Translations under genes and position numbers: made by a program | From: Pogostemon cablin | Taxonomy: Eukaryota > Streptophyta > Magnoliopsida > Lamiales > Lamiaceae | Assembly (NCBI GenBank): GCA_023678885.1 | Contig: CM042994.1 | Span: forward strand, 16,339,073-16,403,072 | Reading direction: 5' to 3' | Length of the DNA stretch: 64,000 nucleotides | Notes under the pieces: model-generated | Database searches by the model: none | Told to the model about the DNA's origin: nothing | What the model saw: only the letters and a program-made list of their open reading frames with translations | Shown here: one piece after another, positions 33,625 to 45,882 of the stretch | Layout of the letters: each line of letters opens with the position of its first letter | How positions within the stretch are numbered: the stretch's first letter is position 1

Positions 33625-34660
33625 GAAATCCACCTCGTATCCTGTGATTTAAGTGAAACTATTTTAAAAACTGAATGTATTGCTGCCTAGAAGGCTAAAA
33701 CACTAATCTTTCTTCGCCATCTTTTGAACAAAGACCTGAAAAATGAGTATCTCACAGAAAAAAGATCCTCTAATTTTATGGCAATCCCTGAAGGATCATC
33801 TTGATCAGCAAACTATTATAATCTCCCCTCAAACTCAATTTGACTGGCTGAATCTAAGATTTCAAGATTATAAATTTGTGACAGAATATAATTCTACTTT
33901 GCACCGTATTGTCTCACTATTGAAACTCTGTAAGCAAAATATTATAGAATCCGAATTGATTGAAAAAACTCTTTCCACCTTCCATGCTAACAACCTTATA
34001 CTCCAGCAGTAGTACAGAGCTAAAAATTATACTAAGCATTCAGAGCTTATTTCTGCATTATTAGTAGCAGAAAAATATAACCAGTTGTTAATGAAAAATT
34101 ATAATGCGACCAGTTGGATCAAAACCTGTGCCTGAAGCACATGGTACATTCAAGAAGAATTATACTTGGCGTGGAAGGGGTAGAGGAAGAGGAAGAGGTA
34201 CTGAATGAGAAAATTTACATTGGGATCCTTATAATGGTCATAATGGCCAAGACAATCTTAATTGGAATCAACGAGATAATTTAAATTTTCCCATTTGAGG
34301 TAGTCGAGGTCGAGGATTTAACAATGTTGATAGGGCCCAGGGTAGTGGAATGATTTAAAATAAAACTCATGGAAAAAATTCAAATTCCACTCACCAAGTA
34401 TTACACCAGAATCATTTGACATAGAGTTGGATGCGAGGGTCATTGGTCTCATATTTGTCGAATACCAAAACACTTGGTCGAAGCATATCAAAGAATGAAA
34501 AAAGACGATAAGAAAAAGATATTAATGGTGAATCAAATCATACAAAATTGTCAGAAGCAAATAAAGATTTTGAACATGAAAATAATGATCAGTTGGGGCT
34601 TGAGCTCGAAGATTATGGAGAACAAGCATAATTTTAATATTAATTTATTTAAATATTAGA
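33625..34660 (+). pseudogene. Copia D gag (UBN2-type) with RG-rich region and CCHC knuckle
   Basis: The frame begins EIHLVSCDL, then KAKTLIFLRHLLN, EYLTEK, DPLILWQSLKDH, QFDWLNLRFQDYK, VTEYNSTLHRIVS, EKTLSTFHANN and LLVAEKYNQLLMKN. This is the gag core of a common plant Copia group. After a frame change it has WRGRGRGRGRG and GHWSHICR-PKHLVEAYQ, the second half of a CCHC zinc knuckle. The first ~40 residues are missing, and several stops are present. Confidence 0.87.
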
Positions 34661-35459
34661 CAATTTAATTCTATTCCTTTGCATATTTTAAGAACTTTAG
34701 ATATCTGCAACAATATTTGTTTTTACATTATTTGACCGAGTCAAATTTTTTTCTATGACATTATATTTTTGTCTTTATATGCTATTAAATGATTTTGTTT
34801 GATCATACATATTTTGTAAGTTGATATTTGGAATTGATATTTACATTGTTGTGATATTAATATTTGAAACCCAACTATTTTAAAATATAGCATGAGTAAT
34901 TGGGTTTTTTTTTTTGGCAAATTGATGAGCCAGATAATTTAAGTCTTATTTGTCATGAGATATGAAATGACACTTATGAAATTTTGTATGGAAATTTTAT
35001 AGTATGATCATTACATACTAAAGTTAGAATTATCGCTCCTAGTATGATTAAGAGATTCAAGGAGAAAACTTGGTGACATGACCAAAATATTTTAGTGATG
35101 TATCTACTGAATAAATACATTTTTATTCATAGTGCACTAATACAAATGAAATTACATATGAAGAACTCAAATATTGAATATTTGATTTAGTCAATTGGAA
35201 TTGATATTAACTGATAATATTGAAAAGTGGAACATCAATGTCTAATGTTCACACTCAGTGAATATTTTATTATAAAATTCCAACAATTAATATTTGGGGA
35301 ATGTGGAATAACTTAACACAAATCTAGCTCATGCATATCATAATTATACCCCCTTTATAACTAGTGCTGCTCAATTATGGCCAGGAGCCTTTAACATTTC
35401 ACATCTGCAAATTTTGAATTGTGCAATTAATATTTTATATCACCACCATAGCGTACTTC
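34661..35459 (+). pseudogene. Copia D protease/integrase remnant
   Basis: Highly eroded. Near 35340-35459 the frame reads LWPGAFNISHL, then NCAI and PP-RT, the integrase C-terminal (A)FN-SHLR-FGC---(I)-PPQRT block. Upstream 34660-35340 has only scattered resemblance. Copia B is inserted after the RT of PPQRT. Confidence 0.75.
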
Positions 35460-36819
35460 AGTTGGATTGTATACTAAAAGTCTTGCTTTTGGTATGAACA
35501 ATGTTTTGATAATATTTGAAATGAGAATCATGTGATCAAACGTTTGCAATAGAGTTGTTGCAAAAGTCCATTTACTTTATACTGTAGATAATGTGGTGCG
35601 CGACGTTACATGGAAGATCATATTATCGGCTCCTTATAAAGTATAAACAGATATTCACAACTGAGATAGACGGGACTATCTATCGGTATGGTTGTAGTGT
35701 GATTTGGCATTAGTCTGTCTTGACTATAAAATTACACTAGTGCGCTTTGTGTGTATTGAATAGGACCGCTGTTGAGATCGTTCGGTTTATACTGACTATA
35801 TAATAGAACTTGATCTCTGTTATTATAGATGTTCGTACTCTTAATCCCTATACAATAACCTCGACACGTAAGCCAGTATATATTTCTCTAATTCATCAAT
35901 GGGTGAGATTTTTTAATAGTTAAATCAATATGCTCGGTGAGTTGGGAGATGGTGCTGTCTCTATGGTGTGCTGTTGATTATAGAAGGAATCCGTGTCCTA
36001 ACGGAATTGGTTGATGATGTCCCCTTGAGGAGCTCATAAGGATTATCATGTAAACCCTGCAGGTGGATTTATTCCGGCATGATAATAAAGTTGAATGGTA
36101 CTACTCTTGGTAATTATATTAATTAATGGAGTTGTCAGTAACTTAATTAATTAATGGGCATTGAATCTTAAATAAGGGGAGATTAACGAGCTCATAATAA
36201 AAAGGAGCCCATAAACGTAATTTGGGATTAGGGTGGCAGTGCTTTAGTGGAATGATTTATTATTATTGGACTTAAGTATAAGTTTTGGGTTAAACTTGGA
36301 TGCTTAAGCCCAATGGAGACTCAAACCCTAATTTCTCCTCCTGCTCCCTGTTGTAGACTATATAATAGCCAATATCATCAATCTGGAATCTGAATCACAC
36401 GCATAACACACGTGAAAGGAAGATTAGGGTTGTAGACTGAGATCGTCTCGTAGATCGTTGCCCACACAACGTCAAGACGTGGCTTAGGGATACAACAGAA
36501 GGCTGGAAGGTCGTTTGCTATTTCTGACCGTCAACTTCAACGATTTTTTGTAAAATCGTGTAGAAGTCTAAACTGGACGTGTGATATATTGTGCAAAGCC
36601 ACGAAAGAGAGGAACATTTTGGCGCATAGATCACTCAAATCGGAGATCAGACGAGGAAGTTATGGCCAAAACCGTTATGCTGCGCAGGCTGCCGGCGAGA
36701 ATCAAACTCTACATCAACCCTTGGTGAATGGTAATGTGTTTCTTGTTTTCTTGCTTCCGCTGTAGAAACGTATGGAACCTTAATGGTTCACGTTAACCAA
36801 AAGATCCTAAACGCCAATA
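35460..36819 (+). repeat. Copia B 5' LTR (1360 bp)
   Basis: AGTTGGATTGTATAC (first base mutated from T) to AACGCCAATA. TATA-like TATATAAT at 36359-36366. Confidence 0.95.
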
Positions 36820-36821
36820 AT

Positions 36822-36833
36822 TGGTATCAGAGC
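36822..36833 (+). other. Primer-binding site (initiator tRNA-Met) of Copia B
   Basis: TGGTATCAGAGC, an exact match to the standard plant site. Confidence 0.96.
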
Positions 36834-39120
36834 ATAGGTTCTATGGCTAAACGTGACACGTTAGGTTAGGATTTATGTGAATATGTGATTTATTTTGAAA
36901 TAGAATCACATGTAATGGTTACGGTTTTTGGTTTATTGAGTAATCGATGGATAACCTGTGAAAACCCTATATGTAATTATGTGAAAGAGTTTATGTATGA
37001 TCGTCAAAACCTATTCATGCTTGATCCTTCACCATAACCCTATACACATTCACGACGGTCCTTGTTGGCTATGATTGTAAACGTCTTCATGGCTGTATCC
37101 TGGTGAAAGTTATGCACGACTGCCCTATATTGCGCACCACACACACTTGTCACCAATCGATGGGTTATTGGGATGTTGCGGGCCTGTTGTGCGGCGGTGA
37201 GTACAGCTGAGACATGGCAGCGGAGGCCAATAGTTGGCGCGATGTAGGTTGGTGATAGGATGTGCACACTGATGGAGGAAGTTCACGGATCTGATGAGCC
37301 TAGTGGTTGGAAGAACGATCGGTGGGCAATGACTTTTTCAACACGGCAGATAGGCGCGCTGGTTACCTAGCACTGCATCGACGATGGGCAGTTACTAATG
37401 CTGATGAAGCCATCAGTTTCGGCAACTGTGTCGAACGGGCGGTGAAGGCTAGGACCGGTCGGATTGTTGTCCCAGATAAGTCATAGCCATGTTCTGATCG
37501 GGTTATTTCGATTTCCAGTCGAGTTAGGGAGTGTTCAGATCAGGTCTGCATTTTTTTTGGGTACGAGGCAGCACGGCGAGGGATTGCTTCATGGCCGGCG
37601 GCTCATAGAAGCAAGGCTGGAAGCATGGATGATTGACTTACGGTGGCAGAACCAGGCGGTGTCTCACAGTTCTGAAGATCTTTCCGAACGCGTCGGGGGT
37701 GATTTCTGAGCGGGGACAGGTTGCTGCTGGTCGAGTCTTCAAGGCTTCCGACCCAGTCTGATGATGATTTCGATCGGGTCTTGGATTCTCCGATCGAGTC
37801 TATCAAACATCTGGGATCGTCTGCCTACAGTCTTGAGCGATTCTGTAAATTGTTTCCAGGCGGTTCTTTCCTATTTTACGATAGGGCCATCGTGGCTTTG
37901 AGGTGGGATTCCACCACGTTCTGGGCTGGATGATCCTTCGATGGTGAAAGTTGAAGGATGCAGGGGCGCTGGGCTGGTACGGCAGCTTCATCCGGCGATT
38001 GCTGACGGGCGGCATGGTGTCAATGGCATCGGATGTCGCTGGGTCACTCAGCTATATTTTTTCCGGCGGTTGGCAGATTATCTGATAGGAATCAGCGACC
38101 AGGTTCGCCGCGCGGTTGCTAGTTGCGTGAGAATAGTGATGACGTGGTGAGGCAGGAGTGGGCCGGTCCATCAGGGGTTTTCACTTGCTGCTTATCCGTG
38201 TGTGATGGATGGCTTTTGCCCAAGCTAACTTCTTGTCCAAGTTTCTAATTGCTTAATTTGTTGACCAAGTCAACTTTGCTTAATTTTGGCAATTGCTTTT
38301 ATTTCCTTATATTTAATTGATATAATTATTTTATTTGCCAATTATTATTATATATTTGGATGCATGTGCTATTTGATTTACTGCCTAATTTGTCGTAATA
38401 ATAGCATGTTTAATTGCATAATTATATATGTTATATTGTATGCATGCAAAAACCCTCTTGTTAAATAACTAAGTGGGAGAGGGATTGGTCATGATCTCGT
38501 AACTTTCATTATTGATTTATTGTGTGATGCAAGTAAGCTTATTAGTCGGCTATAGTGCATTCCTCCCCAACGGATGAGTTTTATTTGTGGATCATTTGAA
38601 TAAATTTCATTAAATAATTATTATTTGTAATGTGATGCAAGTAAGCTTATGAGTCGGCTATAGTGTCTTCCTCCCCAACGGATGAGTTTTATTTGCGGAT
38701 CATTGATACAAATTAATAATTGATGGTTAAAGGAAATTATTTGAGGGCGTGTGGACTTCTCCAACTTTAAGACACACAATCATGGGTAATGTACTTGTAT
38801 CAAATAATGGTATACAATTAGGTGTAATTAATATGTATCCTCCCCAACGGAGTCATTGCTATTAAATTGCATGGCTAAAGGACAACCGACTATTAATCAT
38901 TGAGTCATAAGGTTAATTATGACGTATGGAATTAATGGGTAAAACATTCTCTTGCGAATGTTAGGGTTTGTATACGTCCACACTAACGTGGCATGCAAAT
39001 TCACGGTGTTTGAGATGTCGGTGAATTTATTTTATATTGTTTATTGAGGGAATCAATATAAAATTTAAATTCGAAGAGTTTGATCGTCGTATTTATTTAT
39101 TTGATTCTCTGAATTTTGAA
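36834..39120 (+). other. Copia B untranslated leader
   Basis: About 2.3 kb. The distal part (38289-39120) matches the element A leader closely, including the near-duplicate block with CTCCCCAACGGATGAG (38521-38720). The middle (37040-38220) is GC-rich and differs from A. Open frames here lack domains and overlap each other, so none is called. Confidence 0.7.
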
Positions 39121-41998
39121 TAATTTATTTCGCTTATTGTTAACTGAAAGAAATACATTTACTAGTCCAAAATAAATTATTAGAAAAGAATCTTGATTTT
39201 AATTCTTACTGCTTAGGAAAATTAAAATGTGTTCTCACTAAGAATGCCCTCTAGTGCCTATTTAAGTCTTTAATGAAGAGGTGAGAGGTTCATAAAAATA
39301 TGATAGTCTCATGCGACTCTTCGGATACTTGAGTAAGTTAGGAAGGCAAGAGGTCATGGTTAAACTTGATGAATGAATTGGAAATACTTGGAATAGAAAT
39401 TGAAAGGGAAACCTAGTTCAATTTATTTTTCATAGTTTGCTTAACGTTTTGAGCAAGTTTCACTTGAATTACAAGAAGTTGTATACGGTGAGAAACTTCT
39501 GACAAAACGTGTTACGAAGAAACCAATTTCATCAAGATATGAATAAGGATAATATCTTATTCACTAATTGTTGAAACATGATTAATGATGACGTTTAATG
39601 ACACGTTGTGTGTAAATACCGGAATCATTAAATGTTTTAAACATAGTGATGATAAGATAATTAAGTACATGGATAAGCTACGAAAGTAGTGGCTATTGCA
39701 GTGGGAGTTGTTTAGCTATCTAATGATAAGAATAAACGTTTAATTTTGAGGAATTGTCGTTACGTACATTTTTTCATAGAAAGAATTTGATTTCGGTTTC
39801 TATGTTTTACGAATGGATACTCTATTTTTAATTGAATGACATAGTCATTAAAATGAAAGGAGGGAGATATAATCTGTTGTGTACGTGTTAGACAATACAA
39901 ACACTCTTAAATCATGTTAATCCCACGGATGCAATATTTAGTAATTTATAATGCATCTTCTAGTCTTATAAGAGAAAGGAACCTTCGGTGATGAACTAAA
40001 CATACTTTTGGCATCTAAGACTAGATCATTTTACTTAAGTACGATTCGAAAGTTGATAGCCGATGGACCGTTAGGTTTACTGGAAGTGAAAACTATCGAA
40101 CTTGTGAGTCTTACTTGGAAGTGAAAATGATCAAATTGCCTATACAAGGCAAAAGGGGTATAGTGCCATGAAAAGATATGTTGGAAAGGGTTCATTCTGA
40201 TTTAAGCGATCCTAAGATTATCCCAGCAAGAGGTGTTTATGAATATTCCAAGATTATTCTAGGAACAAGATATATTTATCTGATACACTGCAAGTCTGAG
40301 TACTAAAAATAGATCAAGAAGTACATGACTGATGCAGTGAAGCATCATGGAACATATATCAAGTTTATTGTGATTTAAATCGTGGTGGCAAGTACCTCTT
40401 AGGATAATTTAGGAGCTATTAATCAGAGGTTGGGATTAAATCCCAAGTTAATTACACCGGACAAACCCCAGCTGAATGGTGTGGGGAAAAGAAGGAATAA
40501 GACTCTTATGAAAATAATTAGATAGACGATGAATTATTTGGAATTACTAAATTCATTATATGGGTAAGCCCTAGAAACAACATGTCGTATGATGTTTGTC
40601 TGTTTGTGGGATATCCTAGAAAAATGAAGGAGTGTTTATTTAATAGTCCAAAAGATCGAAGGGTGATTGTTCACACAAACACTAGATTTTTGGAAAGGAC
40701 TATGTAATAAATTTTAAAACCATGTATAAATTGTTCTAAAAGTGTGAGAAGGGAAACACAAATTTAGTACCAAGACTACAAGAGGATATACCACAAGTAA
40801 ACTGCATCGCGTGTCACATCTGATATACAATTGCATGTAGTGTCTGGTCTTAGTGGGAGAGTTGTTTCACAACCAAAAAGATTTATGTTTTGGGAGAGTC
40901 ATGAGACTTGGTCCCCAGTAAACATGAAATCGACCCATGAACACGACAAAATACTACAAGATCGAAATGCGGAATCTTAGTAAGTTACAATGAATGTTGA
41001 AATAGAATCTATGGATTCAAAATTAACTCTGGGAGCTTGTAGAACCATCAAATGGTGTAAAAGCCATTTGGATGTAAGTGGCTCTACGATGAAGCAACAA
41101 GAGTGATTCATTGCATAGAACTAAGTGCATTTTGAGTGTAAGCTTAAAAGTATCCATCGATGGACTAAAGCAAGTTTCAAGATCATGAAACATCCGTTTT
41201 GATAAAGAAATTTTGTCATATGGATTTAATCAATGCTCGAATGGATATTATGTGTTGAAAAGAGTGATGGAAACATGGTGGTATTTCTTGTAAGTACGTA
41301 GATAGTATCTTGCTCATTGGAGACAATGAAAGAGTATTGTCGGGCGTTTAGGTATGGTTAATAAAGCAGTATGAAATGAAGGACTTAAGAGAGGCAAAGT
41401 ATATCCTTGCGATCATAGTAATAATGATCACAAGATGGGATGTGCTTATCTTGAGTTTCATGAATTGATACAATCCTCACTCGTTTTAGCATGTGACTTT
41501 ATCTAAGGTTTTGTGTCTTAAGACATAAAAGTAGATAAAATAGATAATGGCGGTTCCTCATTCTTCGGCAATAAGGAAGCTTAATCTATGGAATGCTATG
41601 CACGAGATAGGATATCTATTTTGTCTGTGGCATAGTCAGTGAGTATCAAGGTAACCCAGAACAAGAATATTAAATTATGGTAAGACATATTTGAAGTGCC
41701 TGAAGAGGACTAGAAATTATATGAAAGCTTACCGGAATAATTCATTACTTCTTGACGGTTACTTAGATTCGGGTTTTTCAAATCATAGGGACGGCAGTAA
41801 ATCCACCTCAAGGTTATGTGCTTAATAGAAGTAGATCCATGCATGGAGGAGTGTCATATAGGAATTTATTTCGGACTCCACCATGGAAGGAAGATAATAT
41901 TGGAGTCTTATGGCAGCCAAAGTATCTGTATGGTTCTAGAAACTTTGTAACGGACTTAGATTTGATTCTGAGTTTGTCCAAGGTTATCACAATTTATT
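39121..41998 (+). pseudogene. Copia B gag-pol remnant
   Basis: Gag is reduced to traces (39170-39240, around the NKL-LTAE segment). A pre-integrase (GAG) motif, LGH-like with STIRKLIADG, lies at about 39990-40070, followed by core integrase traces. The segment at 40645-40710 carries the PKDRR-IVHTNTRFLE motif. The RT catalytic box reads YVDS in place of YVDD (41295-41306). The RNase H beginning is at 41810-41998 (RS-HGG-S(Y/W)), truncated into the 3' LTR. Confidence 0.85.
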
Positions 41999-43200
41999 GG
42001 CTCCTTATAAAGTATAAACAGATGTTCACAACCGAGATAGACGGGGACTATCTATCGGTATGGTTGTAGTGTGATTTGGCATTACTCTGTCTTGACTATA
42101 AAATTGCACTAGTGCGCTTTGTGTGTATTGAATAGGACCGCTGTTGAGATCGTTCGGTTTATACTGACTATATAATAGAATTTGATCTCTGCTATTATGG
42201 ATGTTCGTACTCTTAATCCCTATACAATAACCTCGACACGTAAGCCAGTATTTATTTCTCTAATTCATCAATGGGTGAGATTTTTTAATAGTTAAATCAA
42301 TATGTTCGGTGAGTTGGGAGATGGTGCTGTCTCTATGGTGTGCTGTTGATTGTAGAAGGAATCTGTGTCCTAATGGAATTGGTTGATGATGTCCCCTTGA
42401 GGAGCTCATAAGGATTATCATGTAAACCCTACAGGTGGATTTATTTCGGAATGATAATAAGGTTGAGTGGTACTACTCTTGGCAATTATATTAATTAATG
42501 GAGTTGTCAGTAACTTAATTAATTAATGGGCATTGAATCTTAAACACAGGGAGATTAACGGACTCATAATAAGAATGAGCTCATAAACATAATTTGGGAT
42601 TAGGGTGGCAGTGCAATAATATTTTTAGTAGAATGATTTATTATTATTGGACTTAACTATAAGTTTTGTCCTAAATTTGGATGCTTAAGCCCAATGGAGG
42701 CCCAAACTCTAATTTCTCCTCCTGGTCCATGTTGTAGCATATATAATAGTCAATCTCATCACTCTGGAATCTGAATCACACGCTTAACACACGTGAAAGG
42801 CATATTAGGGTTGTAGACTGAGATCGTCTCGTAGATCGTTGCCCACACAACGTCAAGACATGGCTTAGGAGTACAACAGAAGACCGGAAGGTCATTTGCT
42901 GTTTCTGACCGTCAACTTCAACAATTTTTTATAAAATTGTATAGAAGTCCAAATTGGACGTGTGATATACTGGTGGAAAGCTACGAAAGAGAAGAACGTT
43001 TTGGCGTGTAGATCACTCCAATCGAAGATCAAACGAGGGAGTTATGGCCAAAACCGTGATGTTGCGCAGGTGGCCAGCGAGAATCAAACTCTACATCAAC
43101 CCTTGGTGAAAGGTAATGTGTTTCTTGTTTTCTTGCTTTCGCTGTAGAAATATATGAATCCTAACGGTTCACGTTAACCAAAAGATCCTAAACACCATCA
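41999..43200 (+). repeat. Copia B 3' LTR, 5'-truncated (1202 bp)
   Basis: It matches the 5' LTR from CTCCTTATAAAGTAT (5' LTR position about 35630) to the end, which reads AACACCATCA. The missing start and polypurine tract were removed by a deletion that fused RNase H to the LTR. Confidence 0.94.
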
Positions 43201-43205
43201 ACTTC

Positions 43206-43345
43206 AATAGGCATTCTAACGATAATTATCCGTCAATTTCTATAAAGCTCAAAATAGGGGATCAATATATATGTTAGTACGCCAACTGCACATTTAATGA
43301 AGATCATTTCATGACATTAGGGGGAGATTTAAGCCCAAATTGACA
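43206..43345 (+). pseudogene. Copia D integrase C-terminus, continued
   Basis: Directly after the second ACTTC, a frame reads HSNDNYPSISIKL, then TGDQYMC, NCTFNEDHF and TLGGD. This is the GY-SPSIIKYLEPLTGD-(F)-A-F-(D)CHFNE--FP-LGG block that follows PPQRT in the same protein family. It confirms that the sequence on both sides of B is one gene. Confidence 0.82.
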
Positions 43346-43545
43346 TTACTCATTATATAATTAGAATAGGAGAATTTATTTACCGTTATACCCTTTTTCT
43401 TCTCTATATAAAGAGTGAGAATATTAGAGTTTTGTACACATTCATACATAACATCGTTAATAAAAATCTTTCTTTTCCTCTACTCTTGTATTCTTCTCTT
43501 CTTCTTTATATTTCTCTTATTATATTTATCAAATACTTTACAACA
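43346..43545 (+). repeat. Copia D 3' LTR remnant
   Basis: The region contains TATATAAAGAG (43405-43415), a pyrimidine-rich TCTTTCTTTTCCTC leader and a terminal ACTTTACAACA. A GGGGGAGA tract lies just upstream (about 43319-43326). It is the probable 3' end of the D LTR after deletion of RT/RNase H and the LTR start. Confidence 0.5.
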
Positions 43546-43929
43546 GTTAAAAGGTATTTTAGACACTTTCAATTAAAATTTTGTAAATGTGGGCGTACGT
43601 GGTAAAAAAATGCGGATGGCCCAGGCCTTGTAATAATTAATTAATTATACACAATTAGGTCTTTATTTCTATTTAATATTTTTAAATTGAATTTAAAATA
43701 TATTCTTTTTTTTATTTATGTATAATTTGTCTATGCGATCCGTGAGACGGTCTCACCGAAGGACTGCCCCATATATTTTACCATGTATCAATTTCTATCT
43801 GTCTTATGAAACTATTTTGTGAAATAAACTCACAGAAAACATGATCCAATGATTATTAAGTTGCGCACATCACACACGCCCTTAATTAAAGGACACCTAA
43901 TGTTGTGTTTTCTTTGCATTCCACAAAAG
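43546..43929. other. Intergenic DNA
   Basis: AT-rich, with a GTGAGACGGTCTCAC palindrome near 43740. No gene recognised. It ends at the start of the minisatellite. Confidence 0.5.
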
Positions 43930-45882
43930 ATGCATCGAAATGAAGGAAATGTTGATCGTAACAAGCGAATGAACATCAAAATGAAGGAATATGCATCGAA
44001 ACTATGGAATTGTTGAGCGTAACAAGTGAATGAGCATCAAAATAAAGGAATATGCATCTAAACGGAGAAAATATTGATCGTAACGAGAAAATGAGCATCA
44101 AAATGACTGAAATATGCATCAAAAAGAAGGAATTGTTGATCGTAATGAGCGAATTAGCATCAAAATGAAGAAAATATGCATCAAAACGAAGGAAATATTC
44201 ATTGTAACGAGCAAATGAGCATCAAAATGAAGGAATATGCATCGAAATAAAGGAAATGTAGATTGTAACGAGCTAATGAGAATCAAAATGAAGAAAATAT
44301 GCATCGAAACGAAGAAAATGTTGATAGTAACAAGCGAATGAGTATCAAAATGAAGGAATATGCTTCAAAACGAATGAAATGTTCATCATAACGAGAAAAT
44401 GAGCATCAAAATGAAGGAATTGTGCATCGAAACGAAGGAAATATTGATCGTAACGAGCTAATGATCATCAAAATGAAGGAAATATGCATCGAAACAAAGG
44501 AAATGTTTATAATAACAAGCGAATGAGCATCAAAATGAAGGAATATGCATTGAAATGAAGGAAATGTTGATCATAACAATAAAAAGTGTCAAAATGAAGG
44601 AAATTTGCATCGCAATGAAGGAAATGCTGATCATAACGAGAAAATAAGCATCAAAATAAAGGAAATATGCATCGACACGAAGGAAATGTTGATCGTAACA
44701 ATCAAATAAGCATAAAAATTAAAGAATATGCATCGAAACGAAGGAAATGTAGATAGTAACGAGAAAATGAGCAATGAAATGAAGGAAATATGCATCGAAA
44801 TGAAGGAAATGGTGATCGTAACAAGCGAATAAGCATCAAAATGAATGAATATGCATCGAAACTATGAAAATATTGATCGTAACAAGCGATTGAGCATCAA
44901 AATGAAGGAATATGCATTGAAACGAAAAAAATGTTGATCGTAATTTAGAAAATGAACATCAAAATGAAGGAATATGCATCGAAACAAAGGAAATGTTGAT
45001 CATAACGAGAAAATGAGCATCAAAATGAAGAAAATATGCATCGAAACGAAGGAAATGTTTATCGTAACAAGCCAATAAGCATCAAAATGAAGGAATATTT
45101 ATCGAAACGAAGGAAATGTTGATTGTAACTAGCGAATGAGCATCAAAATGAAGGATATGCATCGAAACAAAGGAAATGTAGATCGTAACGAGCTAATGAG
45201 CATCAAAATGATGGAAATATACATCGAAACGAAGGAAATATTGATCGTAACAAGCGAATGAGCATCAAAATGAAGGAATATGCATCGAACGAAGGAATTG
45301 TAGATCATAATGAGCTAATGAGCATAAAAATGATAGAAATAGGCATCGAAACGAAGGAAATGTTGATCGTAACAAGCGAATTGGCATCAAAATGAAGGAA
45401 TATGCATCGAAACTATGGAAATGTTGATCGTAACATTCGAATGAGCATAAAAATTAATGAATATGCATCGAAACAAAGGAAATGTTGATCGTAATGAGAA
45501 ATGAGCATCAAAATGAGGGAAATATGCATAAAAAAGAAGGAATTATTGATCGTAATGAGCAAACTAGCATCAAAATGAAGGAAATATGTATCGAAACGAA
45601 GGAAATGTTGATCGTAACGAGCGAATAAGCATCAAAGTGAAGGAATATGCATCAAAATAAAGCAAATGTAGATTGTAACGATAAAATGAGCATCAAAATG
45701 AAGGAAATATGCGTCAAAACGAAGGAAATGTGGATCGTAACAAGCGAATGAGCTTCAAAATGAGGGAATATGCATCGAAACGAAGGAAATATTGATCATA
45801 ACGATAAAATGAGCATCAAAATGAAGGAAATATGCATCGAAACGAAGGAAATATTGATCATAACGAGCAAATGAGCATCAAA
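43930..45882 (-). repeat. Minisatellite array (same family, opposite orientation)
   Basis: Units of 61/62 bp with ATGCATCGAAACGAAGG and GAGCATCAAAATGAAGG on the plus strand, about 32 copies. The right edge passes into spacer 1 at GAGCATCAAAC. Confidence 0.97.

Larger units (their letters stand above)
35460..43200 (+). mobile_element. Copia element B, two LTRs, degenerate, nested in Copia D
   Basis: B has a 5' LTR, PBS, leader, gag-pol remnant and a 3' LTR, flanked by an exact 5-bp duplication ACTTC (35455-35459 and 43201-43205). At 7.74 kb it is complete in outline, but pol is riddled with stops, and the polypurine tract and first ~170 bases of the 3' LTR are deleted. It belongs with element A (subfamily II). 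Confidence 0.95.
33625..43545 (+). mobile_element. Copia element D, 5'-truncated, split by Copia B
   Basis: D starts inside gag at 33625, continues to an integrase C-terminal region at 35459, is interrupted by Copia B (35460-43200), and resumes at 43206 in the same integrase segment. It then passes into LTR-like sequence ending at 43545. The RT and RNase H part is deleted. D differs from A-C in gag type and LTR. Confidence 0.85.

Noticed and set aside
37040..38150. Cluster of 60-80-codon frames in the Copia B leader
   Set aside because: They overlap on both strands, are not conserved with element A, and sit between PBS and gag where no ORF is expected.
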